Origin: Janthinobacterium sp.
GTDB taxonomy: Bacteria; Pseudomonadota; Gammaproteobacteria; Burkholderiales; Chitinibacteraceae
Assembly: GCA_025360045.1 (NCBI GenBank)
Contig: JANYCY010000004.1
Location: 1 to 33,592, forward strand
Direction of reading: 5' to 3'
DNA: 33,592 nucleotides
Shown here one piece after another: positions 9,902 to 18,492 of this stretch. Under the pieces are notes generated by a model, which was given only the letters and a program-made list of their open reading frames with translations, searched no databases and was not told the DNA's origin. Made by a program: the position numbers and the translations under genes. How positions within the stretch are numbered: position 1 is the first letter of the stretch; every line of letters begins with the position of its first letter.

Positions 9902-10247
9902 CAGGCGTCTATTCCAAGTTAATTAATAAATATTTAATAGATCGCAGAGCAAGGCACTACACCAGTAAAAATAGACCGCGAACGAACATCGTGCCACGTT
10001 AGACTCAATCAAGAAATACGCAAAACCAAGCACTATGCTCAAAACAGCATTGAATTCCCCTTACCCAAGCATTAATAAATCATAAAGTAAGCTAAGCCAT
10101 GGAATATTCATTCACAGAACGTCAGCCCCATACTGACTTTAATAGGTGAAAAAGCAATTATTTTCCTCTTTTACAATTACTGACCTACGAATATCCACAA
10201 GGCTCGGTTATGCTGCTACAGCCTGCCCCATTCATATACAAAGAACT
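9902..10247. other. Divergent promoter region between kinase and slt
   Basis: This 346-bp AT-rich region separates two divergently transcribed genes and should contain both promoters. A/T-only tracts lie near 9919-9940, on the kinase side. An in-frame upstream start for the transglycosylase exists at 10146 but would place 34 non-signal residues before the signal peptide, so the region is treated as non-coding. I see no repeat or operator I can name. Confidence 0.5.
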
Positions 10248-12146
10248 ATGAAAAAACTTTTATTGATTGTCTCTCTCTCTCTTGGCGCCAGTGCCCACGC
10301 GCGCTTGGATTTGTCAGTCCTGCGTGAAGCTGCCCGTAGCCGAGATCTACCCGCAATCGCCAAGATGGCAGATGCAAGCAGTGGTGAAGCGCTAGAAATG
10401 TACCCACGCTACTATTGGCTGATCAGCCAGCTCCCCTCCATTAGCGAAAATGACGCACAAAGCTTCCTAAAAAACTATGACAATAGCCCGCTGACCGAGC
10501 GCTTTCGCGGTGAGTGGTTAAAAGAACTGGGACGCCGTAAGAGCTGGGTGAGCTTCAATGTGGAATATGCAAAAGCAGACGGCCCTAATAATGAATTGCA
10601 GTGTTTGCGTGCGCAATCAGCCATCGCCAACAATGAAGCAGCACCACTATCGGCAGCCAAACCACTCTGGTTTTCTGCCAAGCCACAGAGCGAAGCGTGC
10701 AACCCAGTATTTGATGCCTTATTTAATAACAATGAGCTAAGCCAAGCCGATGCTTGGGCGCGTATTCGCTTGGCTCTAGCCGACAATCGCACCGACCTTG
10801 CCCGTCAACTAGGCGCTCGAGCAGGCAACCCTAGCGAATTCACCGCAAAAAACATCAGCGCACTCGCTGCTAATCCAGAAAATCAATTTGCGAGGCAATC
10901 CGTCTCGACTCAAGCAGGCCGAGAGCTAGCCATTTATGCTTTGGGCCGCATTGCACGCAGCAATCCTGATCGCGCAGCAAGCTTGCTCAGTGGAATAGAA
11001 AACCAATTACCCGCCATTGACCAGCGCTACGCTTGGCAGCAATTGGGCTTAATTGCTGCAAAAAAACAACATGAACTCGCCTCGAACTGGCTAAGCAAAG
11101 GCGATAGCTTGGGCATGGATAGTGAAGATCGCGCTTGGGCGATTCGCGCCGCATTACGTTTCTCAGATTGGGAAACAACCCTCGCCCGTATTGAGGCTTT
11201 GCCAGCCAAAGAACAACAGGAAAGCACTTGGCTTTATTGGAAAGCGCGAATTTTAAAAGGCCAAAACAAAACCATAGAAGCCAATCAACTATGGGCCACT
11301 GCAGCAGAAAACCATGATTTTTACGGCCTGCTCGCAAGAGAAGAGCTTGGCCCAACAATGGAAGCGGCGAATATTCGCTACAAGGCCAACGATGCAGAAA
11401 TCAAGCAGATCCGTGCCATGCCCGGTGTACAACGCGCCTTAGCGCTGATAGACCAAGACTGGCGTCTTGAGGCAATTCGCGAATGGAACTGGGCAATGAA
11501 GGGCCTAACAGACCAGCAGCTACTCGCGGCCGCCGAATTAGCACGCAAACAAAACTGGTACGACCGCTCGATTTATTCGGCCGAGCGCACCCGCCAGCTG
11601 CATGATTTTTCACTGCGCTACCCTACGCCTTATTTAGATTTGATCGAGCCCGCAGCGAAAAATGAAGGCATTGATCCGGCTTGGGTTTACGGCCTGATGC
11701 GACAAGAAAGCCGCTTTATTAGTATTGCCCGATCTGGCGTTGGGGCCAGCGGCCTGATGCAACTGATGCCCGGCACCGCCAAATGGGTAGCCAGCAAAAT
11801 GGGTAAAAAACACTTTAATCCAGCAGAAGTTAATGAATTAACGACCAATATCAGCTTTGGTACCTTCTATTTGCGCTATATATGGGAGCGCTTAGACGAC
11901 AACCAGATTTTAGCCACCGCTGGCTACAACGCAGGCCCGGGCAGAGCAAGAGCATGGCAATCCAACCAAGCATTGGATGGAGTGATCTATATCGAAACCA
12001 TTCCTTTTAACGAAACGCGCGACTACGTTAAAAAAGTAATGGCCAACGCCATCCACTACGCCCACGCCTTTGAAGGCCAAGGCCTGCCTTTGAAACAACG
12101 CATCGCCAAAGTAGCGGGACGAGGTCAGGCAGTAGACGCACCTTGA
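10248..12146 (+). CDS. slt: Soluble lytic murein transglycosylase (Slt family)
   Basis: Protein of 632 aa. The start at 10248 gives a classic signal peptide (MKKLLLIVSLSLGASAHA), so it acts in the periplasm. Residues from about 25 to 440 form the alpha-helical superhelix (U and L domains) of Slt70-type enzymes. The C-terminal catalytic domain has Glu487 in GLMRQESRF, followed by SGVGASGLMQLMPGTAKW and AGYNAGPGRARAW, all diagnostic of goose-lysozyme-like family 1 transglycosylases. It cleaves peptidoglycan to 1,6-anhydromuropeptides. The length matches the family. The stop is followed 3 nt later by a nested palindrome and then an R1 repeat. Confidence 0.95.
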   Translation: MKKLLLIVSLSLGASAHARLDLSVLREAARSRDLPAIAKMADASSGEALEMYPRYYWLISQLPSISENDAQSFLKNYDNSPLTERFRGEWLKELGRRKSWVSFNVEYAKADGPNNELQCLRAQSAIANNEAAPLSAAKPLWFSAKPQSEACNPVFDALFNNNELSQADAWARIRLALADNRTDLARQLGARAGNPSEFTAKNISALAANPENQFARQSVSTQAGRELAIYALGRIARSNPDRAASLLSGIENQLPAIDQRYAWQQLGLIAAKKQHELASNWLSKGDSLGMDSEDRAWAIRAALRFSDWETTLARIEALPAKEQQESTWLYWKARILKGQNKTIEANQLWATAAENHDFYGLLAREELGPTMEAANIRYKANDAEIKQIRAMPGVQRALALIDQDWRLEAIREWNWAMKGLTDQQLLAAAELARKQNWYDRSIYSAERTRQLHDFSLRYPTPYLDLIEPAAKNEGIDPAWVYGLMRQESRFISIARSGVGASGLMQLMPGTAKWVASKMGKKHFNPAEVNELTTNISFGTFYLRYIWERLDDNQILATAGYNAGPGRARAWQSNQALDGVIYIETIPFNETRDYVKKVMANAIHYAHAFEGQGLPLKQRIAKVAGRGQAVDAP

Positions 12147-12148
12147 TA

Positions 12149-12296
12149 CGTAGGGTGGGTTAGGCCAGGAAATGCATTAAATATAGGCGTTGCCGTATCT
12201 TGGCCGTAACCCACCGCAGCACAGTGTCATGGTGGGTTACGGCCGACATAAATCAGCGCACTAATGAGCATCAATATCGGCCTAACCCACCCTACG
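12149..12296. repeat. R3-type nested palindrome after slt
   Basis: It begins 3 nt after the slt stop codon. Outer perfect 18-bp arms, CGTAGGGTGGGTTAGGCC (12149-12166) and its complement (12279-12296), enclose inner 14-bp arms GGCCGTAACCCACC (12202-12215) and GGTGGGTTACGGCC (12231-12244). The same nested design is seen at 2206-2389. It could fold into a large cruciform or RNA hairpin at the 3' end of the slt mRNA. Confidence 0.9.
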
Positions 12297-12301
12297 CAAC
12301 T

Positions 12302-12538
12302 GCATGGGGCTTAAATCACCCCTTGAAACACGCCGGAGCGAGGAACAAGCGGGGCGGGGTTTCGCTTGGGAGCGAAGGATCCAGCCAGTCCCGCCTGCCG
12401 CCGACTCGATTGGACCGCAGAAGGGGCCTTCGTGTTTTGCTGTTGTCGCTTGGCTTCGTTTCTTGGCGAAGCAAGAAAGGAAGGCCCACGCGGTGGCTAC
12501 CGCTCCAAAATCAACGTGCCGAAGGCACTAAAAAAATA
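12302..12538 (+). repeat. R1 structured repeat, copy 2
   Basis: Complete R1 copy of about 237 bp, from GCATGGGGCTTAAATCACC to the A run after GTGCCGAAGGCAC. H1 here is CTTCGTTTCTTG (12454-12465) with CAAGAAAGGAAG (12472-12483), loop GCGAAG, with one mismatch. H2 is GCGGT/ACCGC, a compensated change from GCGGG/CCCGC in copy 1. It ends directly at the AGGA ribosome site of the next gene, so it forms the distal part of that gene's leader. Open frames across it are fortuitous. Confidence 0.88.
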
Positions 12539-12546
12539 GGACTCGC

Positions 12547-13479
12547 ATGTCAAAGATCTTATTAATCGGTGGTAGTGGATTTATTGGCCAACAACTGGCA
12601 GCCAAGCTGACAAAATCAGGACACCAAGTCACCCTACCTACCCGCCACAGAGAAAACAAACGTGCCGATCTGCTGCTCTTGCCCTACCTCAGCTTGGTCA
12701 GTGCCGATATCAATGACGATGCCGCACTCAGCCAGCTAGTCGCCGGGCAAGATGTGGTAATTAATTTGGTCGGGATTTTGCAAGGCAATGAGGCCAGCTT
12801 TAAAAAAGCCCACGTCACTCTTACCGAAAGAATTATCGCGGTCTGTACTGCACAGAATGTAAATCGCTATCTGCATATGAGCGCTTTAGGTGCAGATATC
12901 CATGGCCCTTCGATCTATCAGCGCAGCAAGGGCGAAGCCGAGGCGCGAGTGAAAGCCAGCCGCTTAGACTGGACAATTTATCGCCCATCGGTGGTATTTG
13001 GCCAAGAAGACCAGTTTCTCAATCTATTTGCCAAGCTGATTAAAATCGCCCCATTTGTGCCATTGGCCGGTGCAGATACACGTTTTCAGCCTGTTTGGGT
13101 GCAAGATGTCACACAAGCTTTTGCCATGGGTGTAGTAGATAAATCGCTGATCGGCAAAACACTAAGCCTTGTCGGCCCAACTATCTACACACTGAAAGAA
13201 CTAGTTGCCTACACAGCACAAACCATTGGCGTTTGTCGCCCAATTATTTCCTTACCCAACTTCCTAGCTCGGGTACAAGCTAGTGTAATGAGCCTATTGC
13301 CTAATCCACCGCTAAGCCACGACAATTTAGATTCGCTGCAAGTTGATAATATCGACCCAGCGGGCTTTGCCCCAGAATTAGGCTGGCAGCCAACGGCACT
13401 AGAAGCCATTGCGCCTCTTTATTTAGTAGGGAAACAAAGCGCTTTTAATCAGCTACGCAGCCACGCTCACAGAAATTAA
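12547..13479 (+). CDS. NDUFA9-like NAD(P)-binding epimerase-type protein
   Basis: Protein of 310 aa of the extended/atypical short-chain dehydrogenase superfamily. It starts MSKILLIGGSGFIGQQLAAKL, a GxxGxxG dinucleotide-binding motif. Other family features are VINLVGILQG, the segment SALGADIHGPSIYQRSKGEAE with a Tyr-x3-Lys-like YQRSK, and YRPSVVFGQEDQFLN. These resemble the complex I NDUFA9 subfamily common in betaproteobacteria; the substrate is unknown. A ribosome site AGGA lies 6 nt before the ATG. It is first of a likely plus-strand unit with the RRM-like protein and D-lactate dehydrogenase. Confidence 0.85.
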   Translation: MSKILLIGGSGFIGQQLAAKLTKSGHQVTLPTRHRENKRADLLLLPYLSLVSADINDDAALSQLVAGQDVVINLVGILQGNEASFKKAHVTLTERIIAVCTAQNVNRYLHMSALGADIHGPSIYQRSKGEAEARVKASRLDWTIYRPSVVFGQEDQFLNLFAKLIKIAPFVPLAGADTRFQPVWVQDVTQAFAMGVVDKSLIGKTLSLVGPTIYTLKELVAYTAQTIGVCRPIISLPNFLARVQASVMSLLPNPPLSHDNLDSLQVDNIDPAGFAPELGWQPTALEAIAPLYLVGKQSAFNQLRSHAHRN

Positions 13480-13516
13480 GCACGTCTTTTCTATCAATTT
13501 AAGTAAGGGGAACACC

Positions 13517-13774
13517 ATGCAAATTATGATAGGTAATCTTCCACTAGAAACCACCGTAGAAGATGTTCGCAGCCTGCTGACCGATGAAATTGGTCTCAAT
13601 GAATTTGGTGATATCAGCCTCGCGGATGGCGGCAAAGATAGCGTGATTGCCATGGTGCTACTACACACTCAAAGCCCCGCTGCAGCCGATGTGTTGACTG
13701 AAAAAGTCTCCAATTTTTTCTGGAAAGACCGCAATCTCACAGCCACTCATACCCATATGTTCACAGAGGAATAG
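13517..13774 (+). CDS. Small RRM-like protein
   Basis: Protein of 85 aa with a strong ribosome site (AAGGGGA) before the ATG. The N-terminus MQIMIGNLPLETTVEDVRSL matches the RNP2 strand and first helix of an RNA-recognition motif. A clear aromatic RNP1 octamer is missing; the equivalent region reads DSVIAMVLL, so RNA binding through the classical face is uncertain. It lies 37 nt after the epimerase-like gene and 9 nt before the D-lactate dehydrogenase gene, so it is probably co-transcribed with them. The fold call is a moderate-confidence inference from the strand/helix pattern. Confidence 0.7.
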   Translation: MQIMIGNLPLETTVEDVRSLLTDEIGLNEFGDISLADGGKDSVIAMVLLHTQSPAAADVLTEKVSNFFWKDRNLTATHTHMFTEE

Positions 13775-13783
13775 GCCCTTCCA

Positions 13784-14779
13784 ATGAGAATTGCCGTTTT
13801 TGATAGCAAACGATACGACCGAGCCACCCTTAGCCTAGCCAATGAACACCATGGCCATGAGCTGGTATTTTTTGAAGACCGCTTAAATATCCAGACCGCC
13901 GCTCTCGCGTCTGGCTTTGAAGTGGTCTGCCCCTTTGTAAATGACCGAGTCGACGCCCCCACCTTGGCGCAGCTTGCCAAGCTAGGCGTGAAACTAGTTG
14001 CGCTACGTTGCGCAGGGTTTAATGGCGTCGATTTAGCCGCAGCAGCAAAACATGGCATCAGCGTGACGCGCGTTCCGGCTTATTCCCCCGAAGCTGTGGC
14101 CGAGCACGTTTTTGCTCTGCTACTCACGCTAAGCCGCAAAACGCATCGCGCTTATAACCGAGTTCGCGAAGGCAATTTCTCGCTCGATGGCTTGGTGGGT
14201 TTTAACTTGCATGGCCGCACTTTTGGCATCGCTGGTGCAGGTAAAATTGGCGCGGCCACTATTGCCATTGCCCGAGGCTTTGGCTGCAAAGTACTAGCAT
14301 TCGATCGCAGCCCCTCGCCCGAGCGCGAGGCCGCATTAGGCTGCACCTTTGTTTCGCGGCCCGAGCTGCTGGCACAATCGGACATCATCTCGCTGCATAC
14401 GCCGCTGACCAATGAAACCAAGCATATGATTAACGCCGATACACTGGCGAGCATGAAGCCGGGCGCGGTGATTATCAACACCAGCCGAGGCGGCCTCATC
14501 GATAGCAGCGCCCTGCTCGACGCGCTAAAAAGCGGCCAAGTGGGCGGTGTGGGCTTGGATGTTTACGAGTACGAAGAAGGCGTGTTTTTTGAAGACCTGT
14601 CCGGCTCGGCATTAGAAGACGACGTTCTAGCAAGGCTCACCACCTTCCCCAATGTCATGATCACCTCGCATCAGGGTTTTTTAACCGACGAAGCGCTAGA
14701 AAATATCGCCGATACGGTACTGTGCGAAGTCAGCGCTTTTGCCCGAGGCGAACCGCTGATTAATCCGGTGCAGCAATAA
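13784..14779 (+). CDS. ldhA: D-lactate dehydrogenase (2-hydroxyacid dehydrogenase)
   Basis: Protein of 331 aa, the size of E. coli LdhA (329). The NAD site is GIAGAGKIGAATIAIA (148-163). The catalytic trio Arg235 (NTSRGGL), Glu264 (YEYEEG) and His296 (TSHQGFLT) falls at the same numbering as in E. coli LdhA. The segment EYEEGVFFEDLSG is characteristic of the fermentative D-LDH branch rather than of phosphoglycerate or hydroxypyruvate enzymes. It reduces pyruvate to D-lactate in the cytoplasm. It lies 9 nt after the RRM-like gene. Confidence 0.94.
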   Translation: MRIAVFDSKRYDRATLSLANEHHGHELVFFEDRLNIQTAALASGFEVVCPFVNDRVDAPTLAQLAKLGVKLVALRCAGFNGVDLAAAAKHGISVTRVPAYSPEAVAEHVFALLLTLSRKTHRAYNRVREGNFSLDGLVGFNLHGRTFGIAGAGKIGAATIAIARGFGCKVLAFDRSPSPEREAALGCTFVSRPELLAQSDIISLHTPLTNETKHMINADTLASMKPGAVIINTSRGGLIDSSALLDALKSGQVGGVGLDVYEYEEGVFFEDLSGSALEDDVLARLTTFPNVMITSHQGFLTDEALENIADTVLCEVSAFARGEPLINPVQQ

Positions 14780-14816
14780 GCATCACCTCAAATGGCCATC
14801 GATTAAAAGGTGCTCT

Positions 14817-15389
14817 GTGCAAAAAGTTTACTTTATTACCCCCCCTGAAGTGCTGATTGCCCCAGATATTCCGGTTACCCAGTGGTCATTGTCTGAAAAA
14901 GGGCGGGAGCGTATGACCGCCTTTCTTCAGCAAGCATTTACTCCTTCTTTAACCGCGATTTATAGCAGTGAAGAAACCAAAGCCATTGAAGCGGCGGAAA
15001 TACTGGCGGCTGCAAATAATATAAAAGTAGAAAAATTAAGCAATCTCGGGGAAAACGATAGAACGGCCACCGGCTTTTTACAAAAAGAGCAATTTGAAGC
15101 AGCAGCAGATCAATTTTTTGCCCACCCAGAAAACTCTTTTCAAGGCTGGGAGCGTGCTTGCGATGCGCAACAACGCATCATCAAGGCGGTAGAACACATC
15201 ATTCAAAAAAGTGCGGGCAAAAACATTGCCATTGTGGCCCACGGCGCAGTGGGCACGCTCTATAAATGCCATCTCAAAAACATAGCCATCAGCCGTAGCG
15301 AAGATCAGCCATCGCAGGGGCACTATTATTGTTTTGATGTAAAACACCGCCAGCTGGAACACGATTGGCTTCCGATCTCGGCAAGCTGA
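14817..15389 (+). CDS. Histidine-phosphatase-like protein lacking the catalytic RHG motif
   Basis: Protein of 190 aa with a GTG start and an AAAAGG ribosome site 6 nt upstream. The fold is recognisable from LSEKGRERMTAF, IYSSEETKAIEAAEIL and IVAHGAVGTLY, the latter carrying the second conserved histidine. The first strand, however, reads VYFITPPEVLIAP where phosphoglycerate-mutase-like phosphatases have (R)HG. The nucleophilic histidine is replaced by proline, encoded in a run of seven C residues. A single base change (CCC from CAC) would restore a histidine. It is therefore either an inactive or non-catalytic member, or a sequence error. It follows ldhA by 37 nt. Confidence 0.8.
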   Translation: MQKVYFITPPEVLIAPDIPVTQWSLSEKGRERMTAFLQQAFTPSLTAIYSSEETKAIEAAEILAAANNIKVEKLSNLGENDRTATGFLQKEQFEAAADQFFAHPENSFQGWERACDAQQRIIKAVEHIIQKSAGKNIAIVAHGAVGTLYKCHLKNIAISRSEDQPSQGHYYCFDVKHRQLEHDWLPISAS

Positions 15390-15392
15390 TTT

Positions 15393-15416
15393 GAGTGCGG
15401 GCAAGTTCCCGCACTC
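15393..15416 (+). terminator. Candidate hairpin terminator after the phosphatase-like gene
   Basis: A perfect 9-bp stem GAGTGCGGG (15393-15401) / CCCGCACTC (15408-15416) with loop CAAGTT starts 3 nt after the stop codon. Only TTCA follows, so the T tract is poor; it could act as a weak terminator or 3' stabiliser. Confidence 0.5.
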
Positions 15417-15488
15417 TTCACCGCCCCTAAACCCAAGCTTTCCTAGACAATTGCTGACATCCGTGGATAATTAACCTTTCATTAGGTT

Positions 15489-15505
15489 ACCCGACCTTTT
15501 CGGGT
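15489..15505. other. Short perfect hairpin in the kinase leader
   Basis: ACCCGA (15489-15494) and TCGGGT (15500-15505) form a 6-bp stem with a 5-nt loop, 21 nt upstream of the proposed TTG start. No T run follows. It may be an operator half-site pair or an RNA hairpin affecting initiation at the weak start. Confidence 0.4.
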
Positions 15506-15525
15506 CGACTCCTTGGCTTATCAGA

Positions 15526-17772
15526 TTGACTCTGCACTCTATCACCTTCTCACCTCGCATCAGCCGCTGGCTGCAATTACTGCCCGGCCTAATCGCCGCG
15601 CTATTTACTCTAGCTTTTGCCAGCTGGCTGCTGCTGAACTCAGGCGAAGAGCAAAAGCAGCGTAGTAATCAATTAGAGCAAGATTTGCTCTGGCAAAAAC
15701 AAGCAATTCAGCAGCAAATTACCGCCAATACCGACGCCATCAATGCCCTTGCGGTTACCGATTACAACAAGCAATCGGCGCTGTTTCAGGCACGCGCTTT
15801 TTCTTTAATTCAAAACAGCCCAGAAATCGTCAGTTTGGTGGTCAGAAATCAGGATGATTTCAAAGTCTGGTGGTCTGCCCCCCAGCAAAAAATACTGCCT
15901 TTTAATGGCGAAAGTGGCTGGACCACACTGCGTACCAAGCCCGGCCAGCCGCCTTTGGCGCAATACGCCGTGCCGAGTGCAGACGGGCATAATTTTATTA
16001 TTGCCACCTTCTCATTTGAGCGGCTCTTGCAGCAGCAAGTGCCTTGGTGGATTGCGCAGCGCTATCAAGTGTTACTGCTTAACCATAATTATGTAACGCT
16101 GGCAGCCAAATCCAGCCGCCAGCTTGATCCAAGCGGCCTGAGTACCCGCATTACACTCGATACCCCGCCTTTGGGATTATCAATACAAGCCGAGCTTTAC
16201 CATGTGCCCCGCCACCGGCTAACCGAATCGCTGCCTTGGGTGCTGCTGTTTTTAGCCATCGGCATGCTGGCCTCCACGGCGCTTTTACACCGCGTGATGC
16301 GTGTTCGCTCTCAGGCAGAAATGCAATTACGCGCCGAAACTGCGCTGCGCCAAGCGATGGAAGACTCGCTGGTCAGCGGCATGCGGGCAATGGATAAGGA
16401 TGGTCGCCTCATCTATGTAAACCGCGCATTTTGTGAAATGACCGGTTTTAGCGCCGACGAATTACTTGGCCAACAACCCCCGCTGCCTTACTGGCCACCA
16501 GAAGAGCTAGAGCGCTGCCAAGCGGCTTTTGATGCCATTCGCCAAGGCCGTGCCGATCCTAATGGCCAAGCTGTGCGCTTTATGCGTAAAAATGGTGAGC
16601 GCTTTGATGTCAGCCTGCATGGCTCTAGCCTAATTGACGGATCGGGACGGCATATAGGATGGATGGGCTCGCTCTATGATATTACCGAGCTAAAACGGGA
16701 GCGCGAGGTGCTGCAAGCCTCGCACCAGCGCTTTGTGACTGTGCTCGATGGCTTAGATACCGCAGTGGCCGTGAGCGACGCCGATAGTGGTGAGCTGCTG
16801 ATGAGCAATCGCCAATTTGATCGCTCGTTTAATCTGCCCGATTGGCGAGGCCGCTGCTGTATCGTGCCCTTTAGCGCCCGCCGCTTTGATACACCGATCG
16901 ATTCAGAATGGTATGACCCAGTCAAAAAGCGCTGGTTTCAGATTAAAAGCCGCCACAATCTATGGGTGGATGATTCGGATGTTTGGCTAGAAGTCGCGAC
17001 CGATATCACCGCGCTTAAATTGGCCGCCGAGCGCGAGCGTCTGCAAAACGAAAAACTACAACAAACCAGCCGGTTGATTTCGATGGGCGAAATGGCCTCT
17101 AGCCTTGCCCACGAGCTAAACCAGCCCTTGGGCGCAATTGCCAGCTATGCATCGGGTTGCCGCAATATTCTGGCGAATCCCACACCTAATTTGCAGCAGC
17201 TATCGCAAGCGATCGAAAAAATGGGCGAGCAAGCCAGACGCGCAGGGCAGATTATTCGCGGCATCCGTGAATTTGTGCAGCGCCGCGCACCGCATCGCCG
17301 CCGCTGCACCATTACCGGCTTACTCGACACCGTGCTGGATTTGCAATCGCACGAGGCAGTAAGGCGAGGTGTCGCCATCAGTATCTCGGAATCGAGCGAC
17401 CTACCGCCTTTATATGTCGATCCTATTATGCTGGAACAGGTATTATTCAATTTAATCCGTAATGCCATGGAAGCGATGAGCGATACGCCCGCAGCGCAGC
17501 GTACTCTGGCCATTATGTTGAGTAGGGAGCATGATTACTTACAAGTTATCATTGCGGATCGCGGCACTGGTATTAGTCCCGAACAAATGGAACAATTGTT
17601 TAAACCGTTTTACACCACCAAAGACACCGGCATGGGAATGGGGCTGAATATTTGTCGCTCTATTATCGAGTATCACCAAGGCCGTCTTTGGGCAGAAAAC
17701 AATCCTGGCGGCGGTTGCCGCTTTATCTTCACCGTACCGTTTTCCGAGGAAACCCAGGCTAATGAACCCTGA
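15526..17772 (+). CDS. PAS-domain sensor histidine kinase (partner of FixJ-type regulator)
   Basis: Protein of 748 aa. Membrane helices at about 18-37 and 236-255 flank a periplasmic sensor domain of about 200 residues. Two PAS-like units follow (about 273-390 and 396-495). The kinase core has His529 in SLAHELNQPLGAIASYASG, a pattern typical of kinases paired with FixJ/DctD-like regulators, then the N-box Asn646, DRGTGIS and GMGMGLNI. The start is a TTG at 15526; no ATG lies near the first membrane helix and no clear ribosome site is visible, so the start is uncertain. The last codons overlap a duplicated copy of the regulator's 5' end. The ligand is unknown. Confidence 0.92.
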   Translation: MTLHSITFSPRISRWLQLLPGLIAALFTLAFASWLLLNSGEEQKQRSNQLEQDLLWQKQAIQQQITANTDAINALAVTDYNKQSALFQARAFSLIQNSPEIVSLVVRNQDDFKVWWSAPQQKILPFNGESGWTTLRTKPGQPPLAQYAVPSADGHNFIIATFSFERLLQQQVPWWIAQRYQVLLLNHNYVTLAAKSSRQLDPSGLSTRITLDTPPLGLSIQAELYHVPRHRLTESLPWVLLFLAIGMLASTALLHRVMRVRSQAEMQLRAETALRQAMEDSLVSGMRAMDKDGRLIYVNRAFCEMTGFSADELLGQQPPLPYWPPEELERCQAAFDAIRQGRADPNGQAVRFMRKNGERFDVSLHGSSLIDGSGRHIGWMGSLYDITELKREREVLQASHQRFVTVLDGLDTAVAVSDADSGELLMSNRQFDRSFNLPDWRGRCCIVPFSARRFDTPIDSEWYDPVKKRWFQIKSRHNLWVDDSDVWLEVATDITALKLAAERERLQNEKLQQTSRLISMGEMASSLAHELNQPLGAIASYASGCRNILANPTPNLQQLSQAIEKMGEQARRAGQIIRGIREFVQRRAPHRRRCTITGLLDTVLDLQSHEAVRRGVAISISESSDLPPLYVDPIMLEQVLFNLIRNAMEAMSDTPAAQRTLAIMLSREHDYLQVIIADRGTGISPEQMEQLFKPFYTTKDTGMGMGLNICRSIIEYHQGRLWAENNPGGGCRFIFTVPFSEETQANEP

Positions 17773-17833
17773 TCGCCGCATTGCAATTGATAGTGCCATT
17801 CACGATGCAGCGCTTTTTTCTATCCTTAGCTAA
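17746..17833 (+). pseudogene. Duplicated, decayed 5' fragment of the FixJ-type regulator gene
   Basis: Bases 17746-17811 align with 17847-17918, the ribosome site and first codons of the real regulator gene, at a constant offset of 101 until a short deletion. The fragment's ATG (17762) overlaps the end of the kinase gene. It would encode MNPDRRIAI followed by DSAIHDAAL..., against MNPDRRIAIVDDDDAIRDAL in the intact gene. It has lost the acidic DDDD residues and stops at 17833 after 23 codons. It is a remnant of a tandem duplication; the old overlapping start may still be translated. Confidence 0.85.
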
Positions 17834-17862
17834 CCGGTCCCCCTCAGAGGAAATCCACGCAA

Positions 17863-18477
17863 ATGAATCCTGATCGCCGCATTGCAATCGTTGATGACGA
17901 TGACGCCATTCGCGATGCCCTCGTATGGCTCTTTTCTACTCGCAATCACCGCGCCGACAGCTATGCCAGCGCAGAAGCGCTGCTCGCTGATTACACACCT
18001 GAGCGTTACGGCTGCTTGCTGCTCGATGTGCGGATGCCCGGCATGGGCGGCTTAGAGCTATTTGATCGAATTAAAGAGCATCCTTATTGCCCACCCGTGG
18101 TGTTTTTAACTGGCCACGGCGATGTACCCATGGCAGTGGGCGCTTTGAAACAAGGCGCTACCGATTTCGTTGAAAAACCATTTAACGATAACGATATCGT
18201 TGATCTGGTTGAGCGCTGCCTTGTCAACGACGCAACCAAGCGCGGCATTTGGCAAATAAAAATGCAAATCACTAAACGCCTAGGCACCCTCACCCCGCGC
18301 GAGCGCGAAGTGATGAAGCTGATTCTGACTGGCCGTTTAAACAAGCAAATTGCCGATGATTTATCCATCTCAATGAAAACCGTCGAAGTTCACCGCGCAC
18401 GGATTTTAGAAAAGATGCAAGTCAAAACCGCCATGGAACTCGCCGCCCTGCTGCGTGGATCTGGGGTAGAGCCTTAA
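17863..18477 (+). CDS. FixJ-family response regulator
   Basis: Protein of 204 aa. The receiver domain (about 5-120) has the acidic pocket IVDDDD at 9-14, phospho-acceptor Asp55 in LLLDVRMPG, Thr83 and Lys105 in VEKPF. The output is a LuxR/FixJ helix-turn-helix with LTPREREVMKLILTGRLNKQIADDLSISMKTVEVHRARI, about residues 142-180. It is the evident partner of the kinase 90 bp upstream and would act as a DNA-binding activator. An AGAGGAAA ribosome site precedes the ATG. The stop is followed 16 nt later by a large palindrome made of R2 repeats. Confidence 0.95.
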   Translation: MNPDRRIAIVDDDDAIRDALVWLFSTRNHRADSYASAEALLADYTPERYGCLLLDVRMPGMGGLELFDRIKEHPYCPPVVFLTGHGDVPMAVGALKQGATDFVEKPFNDNDIVDLVERCLVNDATKRGIWQIKMQITKRLGTLTPREREVMKLILTGRLNKQIADDLSISMKTVEVHRARILEKMQVKTAMELAALLRGSGVEP

Positions 18478-18492
18478 GCTTCATAGGGTGCA

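Noticed and set aside
10146-10247. Upstream in-frame start for slt
   Set aside because: It would bury the clear signal peptide 34 residues from the N-terminus.
12200-12565. Open frames across R1 copies (also at 25146-25523, 27299-27940 and 25118-25402)
   Set aside because: They arise from the GC-rich repeat, start inside repeats, and their translations differ with subtype and frame; no protein-like conservation.
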